64,000 nt of DNA from Bacteroidaceae bacterium (GTDB lineage: Bacteria > Bacteroidota > Bacteroidia > Bacteroidales > Bacteroidaceae). Positions 1 through 8,919 of this stretch are shown piece by piece. Each line of letters begins with the position of its first letter. The first letter of the stretch is position 1. Made by a program: the position numbers and the translations under genes. The stretch spans positions 21,337 through 85,336 of the forward strand of contig JAFUGG010000054.1 in NCBI GenBank assembly GCA_017469525.1. Reading direction: 5' to 3'. The notes beneath the pieces are model-generated. The model had not been told where the DNA came from and searched no databases. It was given only the letters and a program-made list of their open reading frames with translations.

Positions 1-327
1 CTGGCTGTCGAACTGGCGTGCTTCCTGCTTCTCGTCAGCCTTCACACGGATGCTCAGCAGTTTGCGACGGTCGCCGCGTTCCACCATGCTGACTGTTCCG
101 CTGACAGGGCTCACGAACTTCACTTCGGGATGCAGTTTGTCAACGAACAAGGCATCCCCAGCCTTCACGGCATCACCCTCCTTGACCACCACTTTGGGTT
201 TCACGCCATAGAAGTCGTCGGGCACGAGTGCATACTCGCCCGGACAACTTACGGTCGCGGTTTCCTTCGTGGCTTTGCCTTTGAGATTGATGTCGAGGCC
301 TTTGCGTAACTTAATTACTTTTGCCAT
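1..327 (-). CDS. nqrA: Na+-translocating NADH:quinone reductase subunit A (partial)
   Basis: This is the first 109 codons of a gene that continues past the left edge. The translation opens MAKVIKLRKGLDINLKGKA, which I recognise as the conserved start of Bacteroidetes NqrA, followed by the lipoyl/biotinyl-like segment (GEYALVPDDFYGVKPKVVV) and a glycine/valine-rich barrel sequence. NqrA is the peripheral cytoplasmic subunit of the sodium-pumping NADH dehydrogenase and takes part in quinone reduction. The ATG at 325-327 is preceded by a promoter at 369-377. The other nqr genes would be expected beyond the left edge but cannot be seen. Confidence 0.93.
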   Translation of the reverse strand, partial: MAKVIKLRKGLDINLKGKATKETATVSCPGEYALVPDDFYGVKPKVVVKEGDAVKAGDALFVDKLHPEVKFVSPVSGTVSMVERGDRRKLLSIRVKADEKQEARQFDSQ

Positions 328-368
328 ATCTGGGATTAATAATGTTATGTGTTTTTTATTTTCGCGCC

Positions 369-377
369 GCAAAAGTA
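369..377 (-). promoter_or_regulatory. -7 promoter box for nqrA
   Basis: On the minus strand this reads TACTTTTGC, a match to the Bacteroidetes -7 consensus TAnnTTTG, about 40 nt before the nqrA ATG. No clear -33 TTTG could be fixed in the A-rich sequence upstream. Confidence 0.6.
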
Positions 378-552
378 CAAAAAAAATGGGAGATAACCAT
401 ATTTCTCACGATATTTTCCCGCGAAAGGAACTTTTTCCGATGAAATGTGTGTCGAAAAGGATTGTTGTTTTTGTTGCACAAAAAAAATTAGGCGGCATTT
501 CTGTCGTCTAAACAGTATCAAATTCGCTTGGTGCGGCTGTTACGGTTGAGGA

Positions 553-1035
553 CTATTCTTCTGCTACTTGGAAATAGGTCACTTCAGGTTCTGGATAAGC
601 CCCTCTGTCTTTGAGCCAGATGTGGTTCAGAGTAAAGGCTATTGATTCCAGAGTCTTCTCTCTTTCTTTTGGCTTCAGTTCGCATTCCCAAACGACGATG
701 CTGTGCCAGCCCATTTCTGCAAGTTTGCGTTGTTCCTCCTTGTCACGTTCCTTGTTCCGTTTTACCTTTGCCACCCAAAACTCTCTGTTTGTCTTTGGGA
801 TGGTATAGAACTTGCATCCCTCATGCCCGTGCCAAAAGCAGCCGTTTATGAAGATACAAGTTCTGTACTTGCGTAAAACCAAATCAGGATGCCCGGGAAG
901 GCGTTTATCATTCAGACGGTATCGGAATCCCCTACCCCACAAGCCCTTTCGCACGATAAATTCAGGTTTCGTGTCCTTCGAGCGGATGGAAGCCATGCAA
1001 TTGTGCCGTTGCTGTGGAGTGAGGTGATCCATCAC
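553..1035 (-). CDS. vsr: Very short patch repair endonuclease Vsr
   Basis: A 160-residue Vsr nuclease, normal length for the family. It nicks 5' of T:G mismatches that arise when 5-methylcytosine made by a Dcm-type enzyme deaminates. Visible motifs: the N-terminal SKDTKPE segment (residues 19-25), the catalytic aspartate in PGHPDLV (D51), and the metal- and zinc-binding run INGCFWHGHEGC (63-74). It is the last gene of a methyltransferase-endonuclease-vsr operon on the minus strand and starts 2 bp after the endonuclease stop, so it is almost certainly co-transcribed. Its job here would be to protect the host from mutation caused by its own restriction-modification system. Confidence 0.95.
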   Translation of the reverse strand: MMDHLTPQQRHNCMASIRSKDTKPEFIVRKGLWGRGFRYRLNDKRLPGHPDLVLRKYRTCIFINGCFWHGHEGCKFYTIPKTNREFWVAKVKRNKERDKEEQRKLAEMGWHSIVVWECELKPKEREKTLESIAFTLNHIWLKDRGAYPEPEVTYFQVAEE

Positions 1036-1037
1036 AA

Positions 1038-2231
1038 TTATAACATCAAGAAATGTTTTGGTATTCTTTCTTGTTTTCCCTTAACAATCTCGATAAAACC
1101 ACTTAATGTATTGAGGCTATCACGATACTCTTCTGGATAACTATCAATATGAGATTGAGGGACTACGAGTTTAACATTCTCATCTGCCATCTCCTTAAGT
1201 TGATTTTTTGAAATTCCTTGTTGAAGCGTGAAAAGATACCTTTCATCAACTCTATCAGCCTCGTTTATAACCTGACGCCACCTATCCTTACATGTCGTTT
1301 TTGCTCCAAGAACAGTAAGGTTATCTGTTGGAAACTCAAAATTATGATAACAACTGCCATTAGGAAACAGGAAGTCTGGTTTCTTTTTGTTCTCCGTAAC
1401 AACTTGCTCTTCAAAAATGAGTTTATGGGCTGTAAATATCGCTGAGAGATGATGTTCTAAGGATTTGCCTGCTCGTGATTTGCGACGATTAAGTATCTTG
1501 TTAGAAAATTCGATTAATGACTGACAATCAGAAAATGGTTTTGAATATATCGGATTATAGACTTTTTCTTCCAAGGAACGGAACATAGAAAGTTCTGTAT
1601 CATACCAGTTGAGAAGTATCTTGTCTGGAGTTTTACACACTATCTTATCATTAATTCTGTGCAACTTATTAAACAAATCTTGAGCCATTTTCCCCATTTC
1701 AGATGTCAAAGGGAAATCATTTAGATTCTTGATTGCTTCGTCAATTGCAGTCTGAAGGAGGACGTTTTCGTTTTGTTTGTATATGACATCAATTATTTGG
1801 CCAGGACAATTTGCCGTGAGGTTAAAGTGCAACATAAACGTATCGATGTCATCATCAGTACTCAACACAAAGCCCTCATAGTCATCGTCTGCCTGTTTTG
1901 AAATAATCAGCAAATCACCAACATGATCTTCAGTAAAATATGGGAAATCATTTCCAAAACGGGTAATGCGTAACTCATTTTTTGCCTTACCATAATAAAT
2001 CATCCGGCTATCCGTTTCCAAATCGTTCTGCCAACGGATCTTCACAATTCTATCCTTGTTCTCTCCTTTTACTTTGTCTTGATTAAATATAATTGAATAG
2101 GCAGCAATAGGCAATAAGAATCCATATTGATGTCCACCTGTAGCATGAGTATCATTGGCAGAAAGGAAACGACAAAATGCTCCTTTTGATTGTGTTACGC
2201 TTTGAATAGCTGATGACAATAATTCATTCAT
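1038..2231 (-). CDS. EcoRII-type type II restriction endonuclease
   Basis: A 397-residue protein with an N-terminal region (about 20-170, NDTHATGGHQYGFLLP near 26-41) resembling the EcoRII effector-binding half and a C-terminal EcoRII catalytic domain (about 240-397). The PD-(D/E)xK residues are visible: KKPDFLFP with D286, and AKTTCKDRWRQV with K311 and K315. EcoRII itself cuts 5' of CCWGG, and a partner Vsr plus C5-methyltransferase fits a related site, but the site is inferred, not seen. The gene is more AT-rich than its methyltransferase and than the surrounding genome, which suggests horizontal acquisition. It begins 3 bp after the methyltransferase stop. Confidence 0.9.
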   Translation of the reverse strand: MNELLSSAIQSVTQSKGAFCRFLSANDTHATGGHQYGFLLPIAAYSIIFNQDKVKGENKDRIVKIRWQNDLETDSRMIYYGKAKNELRITRFGNDFPYFTEDHVGDLLIISKQADDDYEGFVLSTDDDIDTFMLHFNLTANCPGQIIDVIYKQNENVLLQTAIDEAIKNLNDFPLTSEMGKMAQDLFNKLHRINDKIVCKTPDKILLNWYDTELSMFRSLEEKVYNPIYSKPFSDCQSLIEFSNKILNRRKSRAGKSLEHHLSAIFTAHKLIFEEQVVTENKKKPDFLFPNGSCYHNFEFPTDNLTVLGAKTTCKDRWRQVINEADRVDERYLFTLQQGISKNQLKEMADENVKLVVPQSHIDSYPEEYRDSLNTLSGFIEIVKGKQERIPKHFLML

Positions 2232-2234
2232 AAA

Positions 2235-3533
2235 TTATGCACTTTCTAAGGTTTTTATTATTTGCTTTGATACTGCAGTAATGAGTGGCACGATTACAGA
2301 GTTGCCGCATTGGCGATAGGCCTGTACGTCAGAAACGGCATTCAAAATGTAGTTGTCTGGATAGCCCATCAGTCGTGCACATTCGCGAGGAGAAAGACGG
2401 CGTGGGGGCTTGCCTTCGCCTTGCGGAATCAGGATTTCCGAACCATCCTTGTAATATCGGGCACTAAGTGTCCTTGTTATTCCATTCAGGTCAACGAGGC
2501 CATAACCAAAGCCATTGCCTTTTGCACGGTGCTTCTCGGCATAGTTCTGCAAGTAAGACCACAGCTTGTCGCTAAGCGTGTATTTCGGGTCGATGTTCGG
2601 GTCGAGTATTTCGCTTACGGTTCGCTTTGCCTTGTGTTGTTTTGGGAAAGTGAATTTCTCCTTTTCCTCGAAGATATCCTTGTCAAAGCCTACTATCATG
2701 ATTCTTTCGCGATGTTGGGGGACGTATGTCTGTCCGTCCATCACTAAAGCATGAACCGAATAGCGGAGTTCCTCCAAAGTTTCTTTAATGACACGGAAAG
2801 TTTTACCTTTATCGTGTGAGGTCAGGTTCTTCACGTTCTCCAAGAAGAAGGCTTTAGGGCGATGACGACTTATAATGTCGGCCACATCGAAGAAAAGCGT
2901 TCCTTGAGTCTTGTCCTTGAAACCTGTTTCACGTCCCAAACTCTTTTTCTTGGAAACGCCTGCTATCGAGAATGGCTGACATGGAAAACCTGCACAAAGC
3001 ACGTCGAAATGCTCTGGGATGAAAGATTTTGTTACCTCTTTCGTAATGTCGCCAAAAGGCATTTCTCCGAAGTTTGCAAAATATGTTTTTTGTGCATATA
3101 CATTCCATTCGGAAGAAAAGACACATTTGCCACCTTGTTCCTGCATCGCAATGCGGAATCCCCCTATGCCAGCAAAAAGGTCGATGAAAGTAAACTTTGG
3201 CTTCTTAGGTGCAGGAAAGGGCACATCGAAGAAGTCTGAGAAGAGGTCATATTGCAGAGGAGATTCGGCTGCTTTCAAAATCTCTTGGTCGCTCAGTTCG
3301 TCTTTGTCAAAACCTTGGCGGAACTCTTTTCGGGAAAGGAATTCGCGGACAGCCAAGACAATCTCCTCTTTCTGCTCCTTGTCCAGTCGTTTCGGGTGAT
3401 TGTGCAGAAAGTGGCTCAGCACTGCCATTTGGTTTTCGTACGACGTTTCGCCGTATATTTTCAGACCATCCTCGGTTATCTCTTCGGGAAAGTCTTTTAA
3501 CTTGGTTTTAGTATTTTCTTTCTTGTTTGCCAT
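2235..3533 (-). CDS. DNA (cytosine-5) methyltransferase, Dcm-like
   Basis: A 432-residue C5-cytosine methyltransferase that would protect the sites cut by the adjacent endonuclease. Motif I FAGIGG at 120-125 (SAM binding), the catalytic PCQP loop with C185, ENV at 232-234, and QHRER (motif VIII) are all present, and the C-terminus keeps the [13 protein letters not shown] and QCGNSV motifs. An N-terminal extension of about 110 residues precedes motif I, as in EcoRII and Dcm methyltransferases. It is the first gene of the minus-strand operon; its -7 box (3540-3548) ends only six bases before the ATG, so the transcript is probably leaderless or nearly so. Confidence 0.95.
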   Translation of the reverse strand: MANKKENTKTKLKDFPEEITEDGLKIYGETSYENQMAVLSHFLHNHPKRLDKEQKEEIVLAVREFLSRKEFRQGFDKDELSDQEILKAAESPLQYDLFSDFFDVPFPAPKKPKFTFIDLFAGIGGFRIAMQEQGGKCVFSSEWNVYAQKTYFANFGEMPFGDITKEVTKSFIPEHFDVLCAGFPCQPFSIAGVSKKKSLGRETGFKDKTQGTLFFDVADIISRHRPKAFFLENVKNLTSHDKGKTFRVIKETLEELRYSVHALVMDGQTYVPQHRERIMIVGFDKDIFEEKEKFTFPKQHKAKRTVSEILDPNIDPKYTLSDKLWSYLQNYAEKHRAKGNGFGYGLVDLNGITRTLSARYYKDGSEILIPQGEGKPPRRLSPRECARLMGYPDNYILNAVSDVQAYRQCGNSVIVPLITAVSKQIIKTLESA

Positions 3534-3539
3534 TTAAGT

Positions 3540-3548
3540 GCAAAGTTA
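3540..3548 (-). promoter_or_regulatory. -7 promoter box of the restriction-modification operon
   Basis: Reads TAACTTTGC on the minus strand. The start codon of the methyltransferase follows after CACTTAA-like spacing of about six bases, so transcription should start at or next to the ATG. Confidence 0.65.
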
Positions 3549-3687
3549 CAAAAAAAACGAGCATACAACAAAATTTCTTCTAACTTTTATTTTTAATTCG
3601 CTTAATTAGCAATCTTCGCACCGAAAACATTACCAACAAAGAAGATTTAGGGGCAAAGAGCATCATAACACACTTGCAAATCTAAAC

Positions 3688-3825
3688 TTATACATTATTA
3701 TTTAGAACAAGACAGATTTTGCCGTGTTGCTTTTTCCACAGGAGGTCTATCTCCTGAAGGCTTTGTTCCTTCTGGAGCAACGTGTTCAGGAGCCAAATGT
3801 ATTTATAGTAAGTTCTGCTTATCAT
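3688..3825 (-). pseudogene. Remnant of a WYL-domain-type transcriptional regulator (N-terminus only)
   Basis: A 45-codon reading frame starting MISRTYYKYIWLLNTLLQKE and continuing LQEIDLLWKKQ before a stop. The pattern (YIWLLNTL, then a helix containing EIDLLW) resembles the N-terminal helices of Bacteroidales WYL-domain regulators, which are normally about 300 residues; nothing of the rest remains. A good -7 box (TACCTTTGT on the minus strand, 3876-3884) still lies about 50 bp upstream. It could instead be a genuine small protein. It lies beside the restriction island, where regulators of defence genes are often found. Confidence 0.4.
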
Positions 3826-4147
3826 TGCTTGATTCTCTATGACATAAGTCTTTACCGCTTGGAGGCAAATCGTTTACAAAGGTAGGAAAATTGCAGCAAT
3901 TATGCAAGAAAACGCGTCGAGTTGTTGCTCTCAATGGCTAATTCATTCACAGACACGCTTCACGTTTGTCAAGATTTTTGCAGAAACTGACACGCTGAGA
4001 ATCGCTTATTTGCGAGCGAGTCGAGTGGAGGCTGAATTTTTTCGATTCTCAGAGCGCATAAGGTTTTGCTCAAAATCAGGAACTTAATCAATGTGGTGCA
4101 TAAATATGACTGCATAAAGTGGGGGATTAGACGTGCTTTATGCAGAA

Positions 4148-4257
4148 ATTCGACGTGTCGAGTGGGTCAATTCGACGTGTGAAGTTGGTAAAATCGACGT
4201 GTGAACTTTGAAAACTTCACGTGTGAAGTTGGAAAAATCTTCACTTCGAGGCAGAAA
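4148..4257. repeat. Array of five 22-bp degenerate repeats
   Basis: Five consecutive units of exactly 22 bp start at 4148, 4170, 4192, 4214 and 4236; a sixth, decayed one may begin at 4258. The common core is (T)CGACGTGTGAAGTTGG, with near-palindromic pieces such as TCGACGTGTCGA and TTCACGTGTGAA. It sits in a gene-free stretch (about 3,900-4,430) between the restriction island and tamB; I see no other gene there. Arrays with the same period but other sequences occur elsewhere in the window. Confidence 0.8.
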
Positions 4258-4436
4258 ATTTGACTCGAGGAAAAAATCTTTACAACATTTTTAATCATTT
4301 TTCGAGTGCCGAAAAAGCGGTTTTTGTAAAAGGTTTTTCGAACAATTATTACGTTTTAAGTTTCATTTCAAAACTTAATCCTACTCATTTTTCAAAAGAA
4401 AATCTTGTTTTCTTTTGTGTTGCGACGAATATTTCG

Positions 4437-4445
4437 TAAATTTGC
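4437..4445 (+). promoter_or_regulatory. -7 promoter box for tamB
   Basis: Reads TAAATTTGC, with a TTTTGTG stretch about 20 bp upstream (near 4413) as a possible -33 element. The tamB reading frame opens at 4462, so the 5' untranslated region is very short. Confidence 0.6.
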
Positions 4446-4512
4446 AAATTGAAACCGTTAACGCAGGTCGCTTATCCGAGCACTTAAATACATATTCCGC
4501 ATCATCGTTGGC

Positions 4513-7500
4513 TTGCTGGCCGGCACTTACTTGGCCTTGCTGCTGCTGACGTCGCTCCCCGCCTTCCAAAGCTGGAGTGCAGGCGTGGCGTCGCGCTTGT
4601 TGTCGAAGAAAGTGGAGAGTGAAGTCAGCATCAAGAGACTGAGACTGAACATGTTGGGGCGCATCGTCTTGGACAACGTGAAGCTATACGACCGTCGGGA
4701 CACGCTGATGCTTCAGGCCTCGCGAATCGCTGCGAAGGTGGATTTCATGCCACTTTTCGAGAAGAAGATAAGGATAAGCGGGGCGCAGCTTATCGGCGCT
4801 AAAGCCAAAATCTACAAGGACGGCGACGAGCCCTTCAACTTCCAGTTCCTCATAGACGCTTTCTCGAAGAACGACACGACCACTACCCCGCTCGACCTCA
4901 AAATAGGTGCTTTGGTGGTGAGACGAGGAGAGTTGCAGTTCGACAAGCCCCCCTCCAGTTCCCCCATAAAGGGGGAGAGACCCGAGCGAAGGGGGTTCGA
5001 CATGAACCATCTGCATCTGAAGGACTTAAGCCTAACGGCAAAGGTGCATTTCATCAAGCCTGATTCGCTCTCGCTCGACCTGAGAAACCTCTCATTCCGC
5101 GAGCAGAGCGGGCTGCATCTCCAGCATCTTTCACTCGTAGCAGAAGCCGGAAAGCATTCAGCAAGCGTTCAGAACTTCCTGTTAGAGTTGCCTAAGTCGA
5201 ACATAACCGCTGACAATATTCAAGTCCACGCGCCAGAAAAATGGTCAATGGTCAATGGTCAATGTTCAATGCTGAAAGGTTCTCTCTGTCCGCGCGACCT
5301 GTCGTGCTTCGTGCCGAAACTGGCCAACTTTGGCGACATCATCAATCTCTCGACCGAAGCCAGCCTGTCGAACAACATCATTCGACTGCCAAATGTCTCT
5401 GTTTCAGACAATCAGGGCAATATTTCTCTGCTTTGTGACGCTACGATTCAGGACATCAAGGACAATCCTTCGGTGTTTGCCAACATCAAGGAACTCAGGA
5501 CTGGAGCAGCGTTCCAGCAGTTCATGACAGAGAATCTGCAAGGTCAGGCTCGCGAACTCAGCCCCATTCTCACTCGACTTGGAAGCACGAAAACGACTGG
5601 CTCGATTACCTGGCAGCACAAGCATTTGCAGACGAATCTGCTGACGGAAAGTGAGCAGGGAAGCGTCTCGATTGAAGGAAGTCTTGCGGACATGCAGACT
5701 GTTGATGCGATAGTTGCAGCCAAAGATTTCCGGTTGGGCAATCTGCTCGATTTGCAAGGCGACGGAAAAAATACGACATTTTCTGTAGAAACGCACGTTT
5801 CAGGCAGTCTTCCAGGCAAAGGAAGGCAGCCTAAACTCACGGCGAAAGGTTTGCTTAACAGCCTCATCTTCAGGGGATACGAACATCGCAACATACCATT
5901 TACGGCTACCATCGACGGCGAATCAATCGGCGGAGAGTTGAAGATTGACGAGCCCAACGGGTTGGCAATGGTCAATGGTCAATGGTCAACGGTCAATGGA
6001 AAACGTTCGCTTCTCTGCCAAGCGCAGTTGGAAGACTTCGAGCCACACAAGATGGGCCTCACGAAAAAGTATGAAGGCGAAAGATTCAGCGGCCTTATCA
6101 AGGCGAATTACAGCGACTTAAGCCTTGACAACCTGCAAGGCAACATGGAACTCAGCGAGTTGACCGTCACTTCGGAAGACAAGGGAACGCTGAAGGTGGG
6201 CAACATCGGGCTCGAAAGTTACAAGTCGGAAAGCGGTCAGCATCTCGTTTTGGAGAGCGACTTCCTTCGCGTCAAAGCAGATGGCGACATCAATTGGAAG
6301 ACGTTGCCAGCTTCCTTCTCTGGACATTTGAAGCAGAATCTGCCCAGCCTCTTCAAGATAAGCGAAGGCCACAAACAGTCCTCAGGAAACGACTTCCGCT
6401 TCCTCGTTCAGGTTCAGGACACAGCAATTGCGGAAAGGCTGCTGGGCTCGAGTCTGCGCTTGCCAGCACGAAGCACCTTCGAAGGCACGATAAATGATGC
6501 AATTGGACAGATTGCCCTGCAAATGCACATTCCCAGACTCGAGTTTGCTGGGCAGGATTTGCAGAACATTGATTGTCGTGCTGAAGCTGGAAACTCAGCC
6601 ATTCAAGCCAGTCTTCAAGGGGAACGCATCATCAAGGGAAAGCCTGTTGAAATCAACCTCGATGCTTATGCGAAGGACGACAAAGTGACGTCCAGGTTGC
6701 GTTGGGACAACAAGGGAGCCATCTCGAATGCAGGCGACATCAGCTTGACCGGCAATATCCGTCGCGACCTTGCTGGCCAGCCTGCCATCGATGCCAGGAT
6801 AAACAAGTCGAGCATCGTGATTGGCGACTCGATTTGGAGCATCAAACCAGCCACCATCAAGTATCACGACAAGGTCGTCGATGTGGAGAATCTGTCCATC
6901 AGCCAAGGCGACAGACACATCAAGCTTGGCGGAAGAGTATCCGACCTTGCCTCCGATACTCTGAGTGCTGAGTTGCAAGACATCGACATCTCATACATCA
7001 TGGACCTCGTCAACTTCCACAAAGTGGATTTCGACGGACGAGTGACGGGCAGCATCTATGCCACATCGCTCATGAAGAAGCCTTTTGCTGACGCTTTCCT
7101 GCAGGTAAAAGACTTCACCTTCAACGCTGCCAACCTCGGAAACATGGACCTCTACGGCAATTGGGGCAAGCAAGAACGAGCCGTCATACTGGAGGCTGAC
7201 ATGCGAGGGCCGTTGCCTCAGCACAGAACACAAGTGAGTGGCACCATCATTCCTGGCAAAGGAATGGACGACGGACTGAACCTGAACATCCAGACAAGCC
7301 ACATAGACCTCTCCTTCCTTAGTAAATATACGGGTGGAATCTTCAGCAATCTGCAGGGACGAGCCTCAGGATGGACGCGTGTTTATGGTCCTTTCAAGTT
7401 CGTCAACCTTGAGGGTGATATGTTCATCAACGAGTTCAAGACACACATCCTGGCAACTGGAACGGACTACCACCTTGCTGGTGACAGCGTCATCTTGCGG

Positions 7501-8907
7501 CCAGATAACATCTGGATACGTGGAGCCCGCCTCTACGACTACTTGGGAATGCCTGGCATGAGCGAGCATACTGCCCTCGTCGATGCACATCTGATGCACA
7601 ACTCGCTCAAGAATCTGCGCTTTGACGTCAACATCGATGGCCACAACATCTTGGGTTACAACTTCCCCACTCAAGGCAGCATGAGCTTCTTTGGCACAGT
7701 CTATGCCGATGCCCAAGTGCATTTGAGCGGCGAGCCGGGCAAGGTGAACATCGACTTAGCTGCGACACCCATGCCTGGAACCACGATTAACTACAATACG
7801 GCGACAACTGGAACGGTTGCAGAGACGGACTTCATCACCTATTATTCCAAGAGTGATACGACGCAGACCCACTCCACAGCAAGCCTTGCAGAACAGGAAA
7901 CAGGCTCTGCCGACATGCATATCAACTTCGACATCAATGCCAATCCAAATGCCCAGATACGCATCCTGATGGACCCTCGAACGGGTGACAACATCTCGCT
8001 TTACGGCAATGGACGTCTCAGAGCCAACTACTACAACAAGGGCCGCTTCCAGCTCTTTGGCACTTATCGCGTCACGGAAGGCAACTATCGCATGTCCATC
8101 CGCGACCTCATCCGCAAAGACTTCACATTCCAGCCCGACGGAACCATCGTCTTTGGTGGTGACGCGATGCAGGCTGCACTCAATCTGACTGCCAAACACA
8201 CGGTACCCAACGTCTCGCTCGACGACCTCTCAGCCACAGGTCTTGGGCTCTCGAACACTCGCGTCGATTGCATCATGAACATTGGAGGCATTGCACGAGA
8301 GCCAGTCATCAGTTTCGACTTCGACATCCCCAACGCAAACGAGGACGAGAAGCAGATGGTACGCTCGATGTTGAGCAGCGAAGAAGAGCGCGACATGCAA
8401 GCGATTTATCTGCTTGGCGTGGGCAGGTTCTACAGTTACGGCAGTTTCCTCGACAAGAAACAAACGCAAGGTGGACTGGCGATGAACTCCGTCCTGAGCA
8501 GCGCTCTCAGTTCACGCTTCAACCAGATCATGTCGCAAGCCCTTGGTGGAACAGGCTGGACGTTTGGCACGAACCTCCGAACTGGCGAAGAAGGCTGGCA
8601 GGAATTGGATGCAGAAGCACTCGTGAGCGGCAAGATGCTGAGTGGCAGACTGCAATTCAACGGCAACTTCGGCTATCGCGAGAACAAGTACAAGATGAAC
8701 AGCAACAACTTCATTGGCGACTTCGACATCCAGTACCGACTCTCGCCTCGCAGTCCGTTCTCGCTGAAAGCCTACAACCAGACCAACGACCGCTACTTCA
8801 CCCAATCATCGCTCACCACTCAAGGCATCGGCATCAAGTTCCAACGCGACTTCAGCCGCTGGCAGGAACTCTTCCATCGAGCAAAGAAGAAAGAGAAGAA
8901 GAAATAG
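4513..8907 (+). CDS. tamB: Translocation and assembly module protein TamB (DUF490)
   Basis: About 1,464 residues. TamB-family proteins span the periplasm from an inner-membrane anchor and work with outer-membrane Omp85 partners in envelope assembly or lipid transport. Seen here: an N-terminal hydrophobic anchor, long beta-rich AsmA-like repeats, and the C-terminal DUF490 domain (roughly 1,150-1,440) with the typical segment SSEEERDMQAIYLLGVGRF. No ATG opens the frame: the frame is open from 4462 and the hydrophobic stretch (KYIFRIIVGLLAGTYLALLL) begins before the TTG at 4513, so the true start may be a rare codon upstream. Two heptamer-repeat insertions (5241-5272, 5965-6000) and a GC-rich palindrome (4947-4997) are translated in frame. 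It appears monocistronic. Confidence 0.9.
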   Translation: MLAGTYLALLLLTSLPAFQSWSAGVASRLLSKKVESEVSIKRLRLNMLGRIVLDNVKLYDRRDTLMLQASRIAAKVDFMPLFEKKIRISGAQLIGAKAKIYKDGDEPFNFQFLIDAFSKNDTTTTPLDLKIGALVVRRGELQFDKPPSSSPIKGERPERRGFDMNHLHLKDLSLTAKVHFIKPDSLSLDLRNLSFREQSGLHLQHLSLVAEAGKHSASVQNFLLELPKSNITADNIQVHAPEKWSMVNGQCSMLKGSLCPRDLSCFVPKLANFGDIINLSTEASLSNNIIRLPNVSVSDNQGNISLLCDATIQDIKDNPSVFANIKELRTGAAFQQFMTENLQGQARELSPILTRLGSTKTTGSITWQHKHLQTNLLTESEQGSVSIEGSLADMQTVDAIVAAKDFRLGNLLDLQGDGKNTTFSVETHVSGSLPGKGRQPKLTAKGLLNSLIFRGYEHRNIPFTATIDGESIGGELKIDEPNGLAMVNGQWSTVNGKRSLLCQAQLEDFEPHKMGLTKKYEGERFSGLIKANYSDLSLDNLQGNMELSELTVTSEDKGTLKVGNIGLESYKSESGQHLVLESDFLRVKADGDINWKTLPASFSGHLKQNLPSLFKISEGHKQSSGNDFRFLVQVQDTAIAERLLGSSLRLPARSTFEGTINDAIGQIALQMHIPRLEFAGQDLQNIDCRAEAGNSAIQASLQGERIIKGKPVEINLDAYAKDDKVTSRLRWDNKGAISNAGDISLTGNIRRDLAGQPAIDARINKSSIVIGDSIWSIKPATIKYHDKVVDVENLSISQGDRHIKLGGRVSDLASDTLSAELQDIDISYIMDLVNFHKVDFDGRVTGSIYATSLMKKPFADAFLQVKDFTFNAANLGNMDLYGNWGKQERAVILEADMRGPLPQHRTQVSGTIIPGKGMDDGLNLNIQTSHIDLSFLSKYTGGIFSNLQGRASGWTRVYGPFKFVNLEGDMFINEFKTHILATGTDYHLAGDSVILRPDNIWIRGARLYDYLGMPGMSEHTALVDAHLMHNSLKNLRFDVNIDGHNILGYNFPTQGSMSFFGTVYADAQVHLSGEPGKVNIDLAATPMPGTTINYNTATTGTVAETDFITYYSKSDTTQTHSTASLAEQETGSADMHINFDINANPNAQIRILMDPRTGDNISLYGNGRLRANYYNKGRFQLFGTYRVTEGNYRMSIRDLIRKDFTFQPDGTIVFGGDAMQAALNLTAKHTVPNVSLDDLSATGLGLSNTRVDCIMNIGGIAREPVISFDFDIPNANEDEKQMVRSMLSSEEERDMQAIYLLGVGRFYSYGSFLDKKQTQGGLAMNSVLSSALSSRFNQIMSQALGGTGWTFGTNLRTGEEGWQELDAEALVSGKMLSGRLQFNGNFGYRENKYKMNSNNFIGDFDIQYRLSPRSPFSLKAYNQTNDRYFTQSSLTTQGIGIKFQRDFSRWQELFHRAKKKEKKK
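4947..4997. repeat. GC-rich palindromic repeat inside tamB
   Basis: Contains a run of C, ATAAA, then GGGGGAGAG, then GCGAAGGGGG. It is translated in frame as roughly PPSSSPIKGERPERRGF. It belongs to a family also seen at 13033, 13127, 19465, 24432, 26642, 29121 and 40992. Confidence 0.7.
5241..5272. repeat. Heptamer repeat (GTCAATG) inside tamB
   Basis: About four copies of the 7-mer GTCAATG, translated as MVNGQ-type peptide (MVNGQCSM). A second copy of the same run lies in frame at 5965-6000 in the same gene. Confidence 0.75.
5965..6000. repeat. Second heptamer repeat (GTCAATG) inside tamB
   Basis: About five copies of the 7-mer, one of them GTCAACG, encoding AMVNGQWSTVNGK. Because three heptamers make 21 bp, changes by multiples of three would keep the frame and other changes would break it. 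Confidence 0.75.
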
Positions 8908-8919
8908 CTGTCTTGGAAA

